Source: Gammaproteobacteria bacterium (lineage in GTDB: Bacteria; Pseudomonadota; Gammaproteobacteria; DRJJ01). From it: a stretch of 5,904 nucleotides of DNA. The position numbers and the translations under genes are program-made. A model generated the notes under the pieces. The model saw only the letters and a program-made list of their open reading frames with translations. It did not search any database and was not told the origin of the DNA. Below are positions 1 through 5,904 of the stretch, piece by piece (positions within the stretch are counted from its first letter, which is position 1; each line of letters begins with the position of its first letter). Location of the stretch: NCBI GenBank assembly GCA_011052255.1, contig DRJJ01000227.1, forward strand, positions 1 to 5,904. The letters run 5' to 3'.

Positions 1-588
1 AAGTTACTGCGTCCGTCCGATGGCAAAGAGGCTAAAGACATTGCCTTTATCCAGTGTGCCGGTTCACGTGACCAGAACCACCTCAAGCATTGTTCACGCA
101 TCTGCTGCATGGGTAGTCTGAAACATGCCAACTATGTGCGCGAGAAATACGGCGATGACGGCAAGTCAACTATCTACTATATAGATATACGCGCGATCGA
201 CCGTATCGACGATTTCCACCGCAAAGTAAAAGAAGATCCAAACGTGACCTTTACCAAGTCCAAGGTAGCGAGCATCACCGAAGACAAGGAAACCGCTAAT
301 CCGATCTGTCATGGTGTCGATACCGAAGGCTATAACCGTTACAGCAACCCGCACGACCTGGTTGTGCTGGCTGTGGGAATGGAACCCAGTGTCGCGAAAG
401 ACAGTTTCCCGATTGAGCTGGTTATTAATGAAGAGGGTTTCATCGAACAGGATCCGGCTAATGGTGGCATATTTGCTGCTGGCTGTTCAGCCGATGCGCT
501 GGATGTAAACCGTTCTGTACAAAATGCCACTGCCAGTGCGTTACGAGCTATACAGGTCGTCAACCGCACTGCCGGTATGGAGGGTTAG
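1..588 (+). CDS. qmoA: QmoA, C-terminal part (HdrA-like FAD subunit of quinone-interacting oxidoreductase)
   Basis: The reading frame is open from base 1 and ends at TAG 586-588, leaving 195 residues, roughly the C-terminal half of a ~400-residue family. The 5' part lies outside the window; the ATG at 109 is internal, because conserved sequence precedes it. Visible are the HdrA-type motif FIQCAGSRD (fragment residues 16-24) followed by CSRICC (31-36), giving cysteines C19, C31, C35 and C36. Further on are the FAD-family strand LVVLAVGMEP and the closing GIFAAGC motif with the helix after it. There is no C-terminal ferredoxin domain, which fits QmoA better than full-length HdrA. In characterised Qmo complexes, QmoA is a cytoplasmic flavoprotein that passes electrons between APS reductase and the quinone pool. 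It is the first visible gene of a qmoA-qmoB-hdrC-hdrB run. An HdrA paralogue from another Hdr-like complex is the main alternative, but the adjacent QmoB makes that less likely. Confidence 0.88.
   Translation, partial: KLLRPSDGKEAKDIAFIQCAGSRDQNHLKHCSRICCMGSLKHANYVREKYGDDGKSTIYYIDIRAIDRIDDFHRKVKEDPNVTFTKSKVASITEDKETANPICHGVDTEGYNRYSNPHDLVVLAVGMEPSVAKDSFPIELVINEEGFIEQDPANGGIFAAGCSADALDVNRSVQNATASALRAIQVVNRTAGMEG
579..583 (+). promoter_or_regulatory. Shine-Dalgarno site that fixes the qmoB start
   Basis: GGAGG lies inside the last codons of qmoA, 9 bases before GTG 593. This spacing supports the GTG as the qmoB start. The more upstream in-frame ATG at 524 would add 23 residues with no family resemblance, encoded wholly within qmoA. 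The overlap suggests that translation of the two flavoproteins is coupled. Confidence 0.7.
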
Positions 589-592
589 GACT

Positions 593-2827
593 GTGGCAGA
601 TGAAAAGAAAATTGGCGCCTATATTTGTAAGGGCTGTGGACTGGGTGACCGGTTAAATACCTCACAAATCGCCACCATTGCCGAACGTGAGGCCAAGGCC
701 AACGTGGTTCGTGAACATGATTTCCTGTGTAGTGAGGAAGGCGTGGCTATGATCCAGAATGATATCGACAACGAAGGTGTTAACCACGTTGCTATTTGTG
801 CCTGCTCACGCCGAGCAAAGTCCGAAGCATTTAATTTTGATAATATCGCGATGTCACGTGCTAACCTGCGCGAAGGCGTTATCTGGGTACGCCCGGATAC
901 CGACGAAGCAAAAGAAACCACGCAGGAAATGGCTGAAGATTACGCTCGTATGGCGGTGTTTGAAGTCAACTTCATGACCCCGCCAGCCAATAGCGGGCAA
1001 TCAAAAGGTGAAAAAGGCATTCTTGTTGCCGGTGGTGGCATATCCGGTATGACCGCGGCGGTTGAGGCGGCCAAGGCAGGTTACAAGGCAACCATCGTCG
1101 AAAAATCTGCAACGCTGGGTGGTACCGCAGCACAAATGCTGAAGCGTATCCCGCAGCACTCGCCCTACACCGACCCGGAAGATACCGGTGTCAGTGAATT
1201 GGTCGCTGCTATCGAGGCCGATGACAAGATAACCGTTTACCTGAACGCAACCATCACCAAAACCAGTGGTGCACCGGGGCGTTTCTCGGCTGACATCAGT
1301 ACCGAGTCTGGTTCAACCGTTACCGAAAACTTTGGTGCTATTATTCAGGCATCCGGTTTCGAGGCCTATGATGCAAACCAGCTACCCGAACTGGGTTATG
1401 GTAAAAGTGCCGACGTTATTGACCAGGCCGGCCTGGAAAAACTCGCACTGGAAGCCAATGGCGGTTCGATCAAACGTCCTTCAGACGGGAAGGAAGTGAA
1501 GAATGTCGTGTTTGTACAATGCGCCGGACAGCGCAGCGACAAAGAAGGTCATTTGCCATATTGTTCCGGTCACTGCTGTCTGACCTCGATCAAGCAGGCC
1601 ATGTACTTCAAGGATCAAAACCCCGATATTGATACCACCGTGCTGTACAGCGACCTGCGTACTCCGGGTGCCGGTGGCGAGGATTTTTATCGCAGCGGTC
1701 AGGACAAGGGTGTTATTTTCACCAAGGGCACCGTCTCTGAAGTGAAATCCAGTGGTTCTGAGCTAACTGTTAATTTCCACGACATGATCCTGAACGATGA
1801 CGTTGAGCTGGGCGCCGATCTGGTCGTGCTCGCAACAGGCATGGTTCCGAATGGCGGCGTCGATATCGAAGCGGTTCCGGTTAAAGATGAAGACGGAGAT
1901 GAAAATGCAGCCGTAGAGGTGTCAGTTGATTCCATTCTTAACCTTGATTACCGGCAAGGCCCTGACCTGCCACATCTGAAAAACGGTTTTAACGATTCAC
2001 ACTTTATCTGCTTCCCTTATGAAACTCGCCGCACCGGTATCTATACCTGTGGCCCGGTGCGTCGTCCGATGGACATGTTGCAGGCAACAGAAGATGCCAC
2101 CGGTGCAGCGCTGAAGGCCATCCAGGCAGCAGAAAATGCTGAACTGGGCCGCGCGGCACACCCACGCTCAGGTGACCTGAGCTTCCCGACCTTCCGCATG
2201 GAAGGTTGCACCCAGTGTAAACGCTGTACCGTCGAGTGCCCGTTTGGTGCGATTGATGAAGATGAAGAGCGCTATCCGCAATTCAACGAGAGTCGCTGCC
2301 GTCGCTGTGGTACCTGCATGGGTGCCTGTCCGGTACGTGTGATTTCATTCGAGAACTATTCTATCGATACCGTCGGCCAGCAGATCAAGAATGTGGAGAT
2401 GCCTGACGAGTTCGACGAAAAACCACGTATTCTGGTACTGGCCTGCGAAAATGACGCCTATCCGGCACTGGACATGGCCGCCATGAACGGCGTTGAATAC
2501 AGTGCCTTTGCACGTGTGATACCGATTCGTTGCCTCGGCTCAACTAACCTGATCTGGGTGACCGATGCACTGAACAGTGGCTACGACGGCATCGTGCTGA
2601 TGGGTTGCAAAAAAGGTGATGATTACCAGTGTCATTTCGTCAAGGGTTCAGAGATAGCCAATGATCGTATGAGCAAGGTGGCTGATACCCTGCAATCGCT
2701 CAGTCTGGAACCCGAGCGCGTTGCGACCTACGAAGTGGCTATCACTGACACCGAACGTGCACCACAGCTGATCAATGACATGGCCGAGGCCGTTGAGAAA
2801 ATGGGCATGAGCCCGTTCAAGTTCTGA
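593..2827 (+). CDS. qmoB: QmoB (HdrA-like flavoprotein with two 4Fe-4S motifs and MvhD-like C-terminus)
   Basis: The protein has 744 residues, starts at GTG 593 and lies 4 bases after the qmoA stop. The N-terminal segment has cysteines C12, C15, C46, C69 and C71, as in HdrA-type N-termini. A Rossmann FAD motif, GGGISG, sits at about 147-152. The HdrA signature follows as QCAG (C310) and YCSGHCC (C324, C328, C329). Two 4Fe-4S motifs of the form CxxCxxCxxxCP lie at 539-550 and 569-580. The tail (about 610-744) resembles MvhD, the electron-transferring delta subunit linked to methyl-viologen hydrogenases, with C618, C647, C672 and C680. The second cysteine of the MvhD CxxC is absent (position 621 is Asp). 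This HdrA + ferredoxin + MvhD order is the diagnostic layout of QmoB. The protein is cytoplasmic and is inferred to relay electrons between QmoA, HdrCB and APS reductase. An HdrA-MvhD fusion from another electron-bifurcating complex is the alternative. Confidence 0.92.
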   Translation: MADEKKIGAYICKGCGLGDRLNTSQIATIAEREAKANVVREHDFLCSEEGVAMIQNDIDNEGVNHVAICACSRRAKSEAFNFDNIAMSRANLREGVIWVRPDTDEAKETTQEMAEDYARMAVFEVNFMTPPANSGQSKGEKGILVAGGGISGMTAAVEAAKAGYKATIVEKSATLGGTAAQMLKRIPQHSPYTDPEDTGVSELVAAIEADDKITVYLNATITKTSGAPGRFSADISTESGSTVTENFGAIIQASGFEAYDANQLPELGYGKSADVIDQAGLEKLALEANGGSIKRPSDGKEVKNVVFVQCAGQRSDKEGHLPYCSGHCCLTSIKQAMYFKDQNPDIDTTVLYSDLRTPGAGGEDFYRSGQDKGVIFTKGTVSEVKSSGSELTVNFHDMILNDDVELGADLVVLATGMVPNGGVDIEAVPVKDEDGDENAAVEVSVDSILNLDYRQGPDLPHLKNGFNDSHFICFPYETRRTGIYTCGPVRRPMDMLQATEDATGAALKAIQAAENAELGRAAHPRSGDLSFPTFRMEGCTQCKRCTVECPFGAIDEDEERYPQFNESRCRRCGTCMGACPVRVISFENYSIDTVGQQIKNVEMPDEFDEKPRILVLACENDAYPALDMAAMNGVEYSAFARVIPIRCLGSTNLIWVTDALNSGYDGIVLMGCKKGDDYQCHFVKGSEIANDRMSKVADTLQSLSLEPERVATYEVAITDTERAPQLINDMAEAVEKMGMSPFKF

Positions 2828-2837
2828 GGAACCAGGC

Positions 2838-3458
2838 ATGAGTAATCTGAATACCGAAATGGTAGAAAAATATCGCAATAACTTCCTGCAGGAAGTGACC
2901 GCGAATGTTGAAGAAGGTGAATGGGTCAAGATGTGCATGCAATGCGGCGTGTGCTCTGGTTCCTGCCCGCTGGGGCCCTACTGGGATCACCCTCCACAGG
3001 AATTATTCATGATGATTCGTGCTGGCAAGCGTGAAGAGGTGCTTACCTCCAGTTCCATGTGGATGTGTACCTCTTGCTACAACTGCGTCGCCCGTTGTCC
3101 GCGCGGCTTGCCGATTACCCATATCATGCATGGTCTGGCGCATTATGCCGACCGTCTGGGCATTGCACCAAAAGGACAGCAAACGCGTAAGTTCGCAAAC
3201 CTGTTCTGGGACAACCTGACCAAGACCGGTCGTGTTAACGAATTGCGCCTGGGTATCAGCTTGTACTTCATGAATGGCTTTGCTGCAGGTGTTAAAAAAG
3301 CACTCAGCATGGCGGGCATGGGTATGGGTATGATGAAAACCAAACGTTTAAGCCCGATGGAGTACTTTGGTGGTCACAGCATTAAAGACAAAAAAGGCTT
3401 GCAGGCTATCCTCAAGAAAGCAAAAGAAATAGAGCTGGCAAAAGAACAGAAGTTCTAG
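2838..3458 (+). CDS. hdrC: HdrC-like 4Fe-4S subunit (QmoC N-terminal-domain homologue without cytochrome b)
   Basis: The protein has 206 residues. ATG 2838 lies 10 bases after the qmoB stop, with GAGGA at 2826-2830 as ribosome binding site, 7 bases before the start. Two ferredoxin motifs are plain: CMQCGVCSGSCP (C33, C36, C39, C43) and CTSCYNCVARCP (C77, C80, C83, C87). The rest is a helical C-terminus with a Met/Gly-rich stretch at 158-166 and a Lys-rich end. No multi-helix membrane domain follows. Classical QmoC is about twice as long because an HdrC-like part is fused to a cytochrome b region; here only the HdrC-like part is present, as in HdrC of soluble heterodisulfide reductases. By family, it carries two cubane clusters and wires the QmoAB flavoproteins to HdrB. 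A short amphipathic contact with the membrane through 135-166 cannot be excluded. Confidence 0.9.
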   Translation: MSNLNTEMVEKYRNNFLQEVTANVEEGEWVKMCMQCGVCSGSCPLGPYWDHPPQELFMMIRAGKREEVLTSSSMWMCTSCYNCVARCPRGLPITHIMHGLAHYADRLGIAPKGQQTRKFANLFWDNLTKTGRVNELRLGISLYFMNGFAAGVKKALSMAGMGMGMMKTKRLSPMEYFGGHSIKDKKGLQAILKKAKEIELAKEQKF

Positions 3459-3476
3459 GTCAGCGGAGAACGGAAC

Positions 3477-4376
3477 ATGGCAAAGAAAGAATATTCATTT
3501 TACCCGGGCTGCTCTTCACAAAAGGCTGCATCGGCTTCCAATTACCAGACCTCAGTCGCCAGCATGTGTGATGAGCTCGATATACAGCTGAATGAAATTC
3601 CGGACTGGAATTGTTGTTCTGCTTCTATCGGTTTTGCCGGTGGTGGTGAACTGCCACGTCTGGCACTGTCAGCGCGTAACATGGCATTGTCAGAACAGGC
3701 TCATCCTGACCAGGACATCGTTGCAACCTGTGCGGCCTGCTGGCTGGCAACCAAAGAAACCCAGGAACGCCTGCACGGTGATGATGCCTTGATGGAAGAA
3801 ACCAATCAGGCCCTGGCAGAAGGCGGGCTGAAGGTTAAAGCCAACCAGAACGTCCGTCACATGGTAGAAGTACTGATAGAAGACTTTGGTTATGACGAGC
3901 TCGGCAAGCACGTAACACGCCCGCTTGAAGGCATCAAGATTGCCGGTTATGTGGGCTGCCAGACCAACCGCCCATTCGGAATCGATGGTGAGTCGTTTGA
4001 AAATCCTAAATACCTGGACAAACTGGTTGAAACTATGGGTGCAGACCCGATTAACAACTACGACAAGAAGGTTTCCTGTTGTGGTGGTGCGCTGGCATTT
4101 TCAGAACCGGAAAAGAGTCAGGCGCTGATCAAGGACATTATTGAATCCGCTTACGATGGTGGCGCGGATATGATCGTAACACCCTGCCCGGTATGTCAGC
4201 TGAATGTCGAGGCCTACCAGGATCACATCAACGCGAAATACAACACCAAGTTTAATATGCCGGTTGTGTATTACAGCACATTGATGTCAGTAGCATACGG
4301 TAAAGACGCAAAACAAGCTGGGCTTGATGGGCAAATAATAAAGGCCAAACAGCTGGAGGAGATTGCTGGGAAATAA
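3477..4376 (+). CDS. hdrB: HdrB-like subunit with two CCG domains
   Basis: The protein has 299 residues, the usual HdrB length. ATG 3477 is preceded by GGAGA at 3465-3469, 7 bases before the start and 18 bases after hdrC. Both CCG cysteine motifs are complete: C12, C46-C47, C85 and C88 in the N-terminal half, then C161, C201-C202, C237 and C240 in the C-terminal half. In structurally known HdrB these two motifs bind the non-cubane 4Fe-4S clusters that reduce disulfides. Intact motifs therefore imply a catalytic or electron-accepting site rather than a vestige. No signal peptide or membrane segment is seen, so it should be cytoplasmic. It is the last gene before the terminator at about 4400. 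Its likely partners are HdrC and QmoAB. The natural substrate (a disulfide, a sulfur-carrier protein or a quinone) cannot be told from sequence. Confidence 0.92.
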   Translation: MAKKEYSFYPGCSSQKAASASNYQTSVASMCDELDIQLNEIPDWNCCSASIGFAGGGELPRLALSARNMALSEQAHPDQDIVATCAACWLATKETQERLHGDDALMEETNQALAEGGLKVKANQNVRHMVEVLIEDFGYDELGKHVTRPLEGIKIAGYVGCQTNRPFGIDGESFENPKYLDKLVETMGADPINNYDKKVSCCGGALAFSEPEKSQALIKDIIESAYDGGADMIVTPCPVCQLNVEAYQDHINAKYNTKFNMPVVYYSTLMSVAYGKDAKQAGLDGQIIKAKQLEEIAGK

Positions 4377-4399
4377 AATAATAACCAGCAGATAAATTG

Positions 4400-4429
4400 A
4401 AAATGCCTTCTTTATGAAGGCATTTTTTT
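4400..4429 (+). terminator. Intrinsic terminator of the qmo-hdr operon
   Basis: A perfect 11-bp stem (AAAATGCCTTC 4400-4410 with GAAGGCATTTT 4416-4426) closes a 5-base loop and ends in a run of seven T (4423-4429), 23 bases past the hdrB stop. This is a textbook Rho-independent terminator. Read on the minus strand, the same hairpin ends in four T followed by CAATTT, so it may also stop transcripts of the convergent HPt-like gene, less efficiently. Confidence 0.9.
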
Positions 4430-4431
4430 GC

Positions 4432-4456
4432 CCTGACCTATCTCAGATAGGTCAGG
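4432..4456. repeat. Perfect 25-base hairpin palindrome between convergent genes
   Basis: CCTGACCTATC (4432-4442) pairs perfectly with GATAGGTCAGG (4446-4456) across a TCA loop, giving an 11-bp stem. It lies directly downstream of the operon terminator and overlaps the minus-strand stop codon at 4452-4454. No T-run follows it on either strand, so it is not a classical intrinsic terminator. It could protect the 3' end of an RNA, assist termination for the minus-strand gene, or bind a protein. Confidence 0.65.
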
Positions 4457-4787
4457 AGTGCAACACCTCAATCTGGCCAAACAACTTCACTGCCAGTACA
4501 TTTAACTCATCCAGCGAATACAGCACATCATCGAGTGGCAGGTCTGGATCCAGTAAATTACACATTTCGCGCGCCGTATGGCTGGGCTCCATGTATTCAA
4601 ACAAGCCCAGTGATCCGGTAATACTGTGAACCCGTCGAAACAGCTCCTGCCTATGATCAGGCTGGTCATAGAGCAGGGCAAGCAGGCTGGATATAGTCTG
4701 GATACGGCCAGGCAGGCCGGCAATAAATTCTTTGCGCAGCGCGGCTATTTTTGAGTCCATTACATCGTCTGCATCAAGATAGGTCAT
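4452..4787 (-). CDS. Probable single-domain HPt phosphotransfer protein
   Basis: The protein has 111 residues and no recognisable domain besides one helical unit. The central segment RRVHSITGSLGLFEY (51-65) resembles the HPt phospho-acceptor helix, whose family pattern is H-S-L-K-G-S-x-x-x-F/L-G. H54 would be the phosphorylated histidine, G58 matches the conserved glycine, and the usual Lys is Thr57. The flanking helices (about 12-41 and 66-105) fit a four-helix bundle. HPt proteins relay phosphate between receiver domains of histidine-kinase pathways in the cytoplasm; no kinase or receiver gene is in the window. The start at 4787 has only a weak G-rich sequence (4795-4799) upstream, and Met10 is a possible later start. 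It is convergent with hdrB and divergent from the methyltransferase-like gene. A non-phosphorylated structural HPt-like fold is possible. Confidence 0.68.
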   Translation of the reverse strand: MTYLDADDVMDSKIAALRKEFIAGLPGRIQTISSLLALLYDQPDHRQELFRRVHSITGSLGLFEYMEPSHTAREMCNLLDPDLPLDDVLYSLDELNVLAVKLFGQIEVLHS

Positions 4788-4859
4788 TTGCAGGCCCCCG
4801 TTCCATATTCTTGTTACACATTAAAGCACAAGCGGCACTAAACAGATAGAATAGGGTTC
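4788..4859. promoter_or_regulatory. Divergent intergenic region, presumed promoters for both flanking genes
   Basis: These 72 bases separate the starts of two divergent genes, so promoters for both should lie here or just inside the genes. The region is AT-rich. I see a -10-like TAGAAT at 4847-4852, too near the ATG and without a fitting -35, and a TTGTTA at 4811-4816 without a well-placed -10. No convincing sigma-70 pair or operator repeat is visible on either strand, so the call rests on gene layout alone. Confidence 0.35.
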
Positions 4860-5904
4860 ATGAGTCGTGACGAATTTAAAAAAACAGAACTTATTGCCGA
4901 ATCAACGGAAGACTATGCCTTACTGGATTTTGGTAATGGCCGATGCCTGGAGAGAATGGGTTTATTCACAGTAAGTCGGCCTGACCTGAACGCAACCAGT
5001 CAGCCGAGTGATGGCAAGTGGCAGGCAGACTGGGAACATATCATTAATGGTGCAACCGGTATATGGCGCCCATGCAAGACAGGGTTGAAGAACAACTGGC
5101 AGCTGCGCTACGCTGAAAAGCTGTGTCAGGTCGAGCTGGATGGTAAAGGCGGTACCGGCTTTCAGGCCGAACAGTCACTGTGTGCGCAATGGGTAGAACA
5201 GCGCCTGAGTGGTTGTTATCACCTGGAAAATTTACGTGTACTCATTCTGTTTGGGGGTGGCGGTTGTGTTACTGCCAGCGCCTGTGCTGCCGGGGCGACG
5301 GTGGTGCATGTCAATCCATCGGATGCACAACTGGAAAGGTCGCGCTCAGTAATAAATGACAATACCGTTGATTGGGTACACGAAGACCCACTGGCACATG
5401 TCGAACAGCTGATACGTGAACATCAGAAGTTTCATTTAATCCTGGTCAGGCCACCGCAGATACAACGTGGTCCACACCATCGATCCTGGGATATCAAAGT
5501 CGACCTGGCTGCGCTGGTGATGAACATACCGCGTCTGCTGGCAGAACAACACCGCGGAGTATGGTTATCACCACAAATGCATGGTTGGCAGGCAGAGAGT
5601 CTGGCAGAGATGCTGTACGCCGCCATGCCTGGCCGGGATATTGAACTGTTGCAGCTGGCAGTCAGATGTGTGGATGGGCGTACGTTACCAGCGGGTGTTG
5701 CAGCACGCCTGACAGAGGATGAGGTCCTGTCGGTCGATGGTGTGAGGCCGGTGTTGGATGCAGCCAGCATGGAAGAGCGACTGGAAGTGGCATTGGAAGC
5801 GGTGCTGTCTTCTCGGCGTACTGCCAGCAAACCGGCACAGGAACTGGCGGGTTGTGACCGACAACAACAGGAATTTGTTTTGCACTGGGTTGATGTGTTG
5901 TCAC
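4860..5904 (+). CDS. Partial protein with degenerate PF10672/RlmI-like methyltransferase domain, possibly fused to a NorD/CbbO-like region
   Basis: The frame is open from ATG 4860 to the right edge (348 codons visible, no stop). An in-frame TAA at 4839-4841 makes ATG 4860 the first possible start; its AGGG (4853-4856) is only 3 bases away, a poor ribosome site. Residues about 20-305 follow the class I SAM-methyltransferase family PF10672: YALLDFGNGRCLERMG near the start, a glycine-rich loop FGGGGC (131-136) after strand 1, VVHVNPS (about 148-154) at strand 2, and RPPQIQRGP (197-205) where active members carry DPPS. The acidic residue expected at strand 2 is N152 and the motif IV Asp is R197, so catalysis is doubtful. 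From about residue 335 the sequence QEFVLHWVDVLS reminds me of the start of a NorD/CbbO-type region (activators with VWA domains); this is recalled resemblance only. A plain methyltransferase ending soon after the edge is the alternative. Confidence 0.7.
   Translation, partial: MSRDEFKKTELIAESTEDYALLDFGNGRCLERMGLFTVSRPDLNATSQPSDGKWQADWEHIINGATGIWRPCKTGLKNNWQLRYAEKLCQVELDGKGGTGFQAEQSLCAQWVEQRLSGCYHLENLRVLILFGGGGCVTASACAAGATVVHVNPSDAQLERSRSVINDNTVDWVHEDPLAHVEQLIREHQKFHLILVRPPQIQRGPHHRSWDIKVDLAALVMNIPRLLAEQHRGVWLSPQMHGWQAESLAEMLYAAMPGRDIELLQLAVRCVDGRTLPAGVAARLTEDEVLSVDGVRPVLDAASMEERLEVALEAVLSSRRTASKPAQELAGCDRQQQEFVLHWVDVLS

Noticed and set aside
109..588. qmoA beginning at ATG 109
   Set aside because: The same frame is open back to base 1 and encodes the conserved FIQCAGSRD motif before this ATG, so the gene is truncated by the window edge rather than short.
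524..592. ATG at 524 as the start of qmoB
   Set aside because: It lies wholly within the qmoA coding sequence and adds 23 residues unlike any HdrA N-terminus. GTG 593 has a GGAGG 9 bases upstream and gives the expected family start.
2648..2938. 96-residue minus-strand reading frame across the qmoB-hdrC junction
   Set aside because: It is antisense to two well-supported genes and shows no domain.
1..4376. sHdr (lipoate-linked sulfur oxidation) operon
   Set aside because: The sHdr layout has hdrC1-hdrB1-hdrA-hdrC2-hdrB2 with lipoate-binding protein genes. Here there is one hdrC and one hdrB and a QmoB with an MvhD-like tail, and no lipoate-binding protein is present.
4788..4859. Specific sigma-70 promoter for either divergent gene
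   Set aside because: Candidate -10 and -35 hexamers are present singly but not as a pair with acceptable spacing and distance to the start codon.
5432..5830. 132-residue minus-strand reading frame opposite the methyltransferase-like gene
   Set aside because: It is Ser/Arg/Thr-rich low-complexity sequence without a recognisable motif, antisense to a frame with clear family resemblance.
1..5904. Insertion sequence, CRISPR array, tRNA or rRNA
   Set aside because: No transposase frame, terminal inverted repeats, regularly spaced repeats, tRNA-like or rRNA-like sequence was seen by eye. The genes pack the window almost fully.

Overview
The window reads as part of a dissimilatory sulfur-metabolism locus. 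The most likely host is a Gammaproteobacterium that oxidises sulfur, judging from the Qmo/Hdr genes, the moderate base composition and the style of the neighbouring genes. This placement is an inference, because the window holds no rRNA or marker gene.

Left part (1-4376, + strand): a tight four-gene run. It contains the C-terminal half of QmoA (cut by the left edge), complete QmoB, complete HdrC and complete HdrB, with gaps of only 4, 10 and 18 bases and a Shine-Dalgarno-like sequence before each internal start. QmoA and QmoB are paralogous HdrA-like flavoproteins. QmoB also carries two 4Fe-4S motifs and an MvhD-like tail. HdrC is a ferredoxin-type 4Fe-4S protein, and HdrB has two complete cysteine-rich CCG motifs. 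In classical QmoABC the third subunit joins an HdrC-like part to a membrane cytochrome b. Here soluble HdrC and HdrB genes follow qmoAB and no membrane subunit is visible. By family knowledge such complexes exchange electrons with APS reductase (AprBA). The sat and apr genes are not in the window and could lie upstream of qmoA. A strong intrinsic terminator closes the run at about 4400-4429.

Junction (4377-4456): the terminator hairpin and a second, perfect 11-bp-stem palindrome sit back to back between convergent genes. The palindrome overlaps the stop codon of the minus-strand gene.

Right part (4452-5904): a small minus-strand protein resembling a single-domain HPt phosphotransfer protein is divergent, across a 72-base gap, from a long plus-strand reading frame that runs off the right edge. 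The first ~305 residues of that frame resemble the PF10672/RlmI-like class I methyltransferase fold, but key cofactor and catalytic positions are changed (the DPP motif reads RPP). The last residues visible may begin a NorD/CbbO-like region. It may therefore be a degenerate methyltransferase fused to something larger. No functional link between this right part and the Qmo/Hdr operon is shown by the sequence beyond adjacency.
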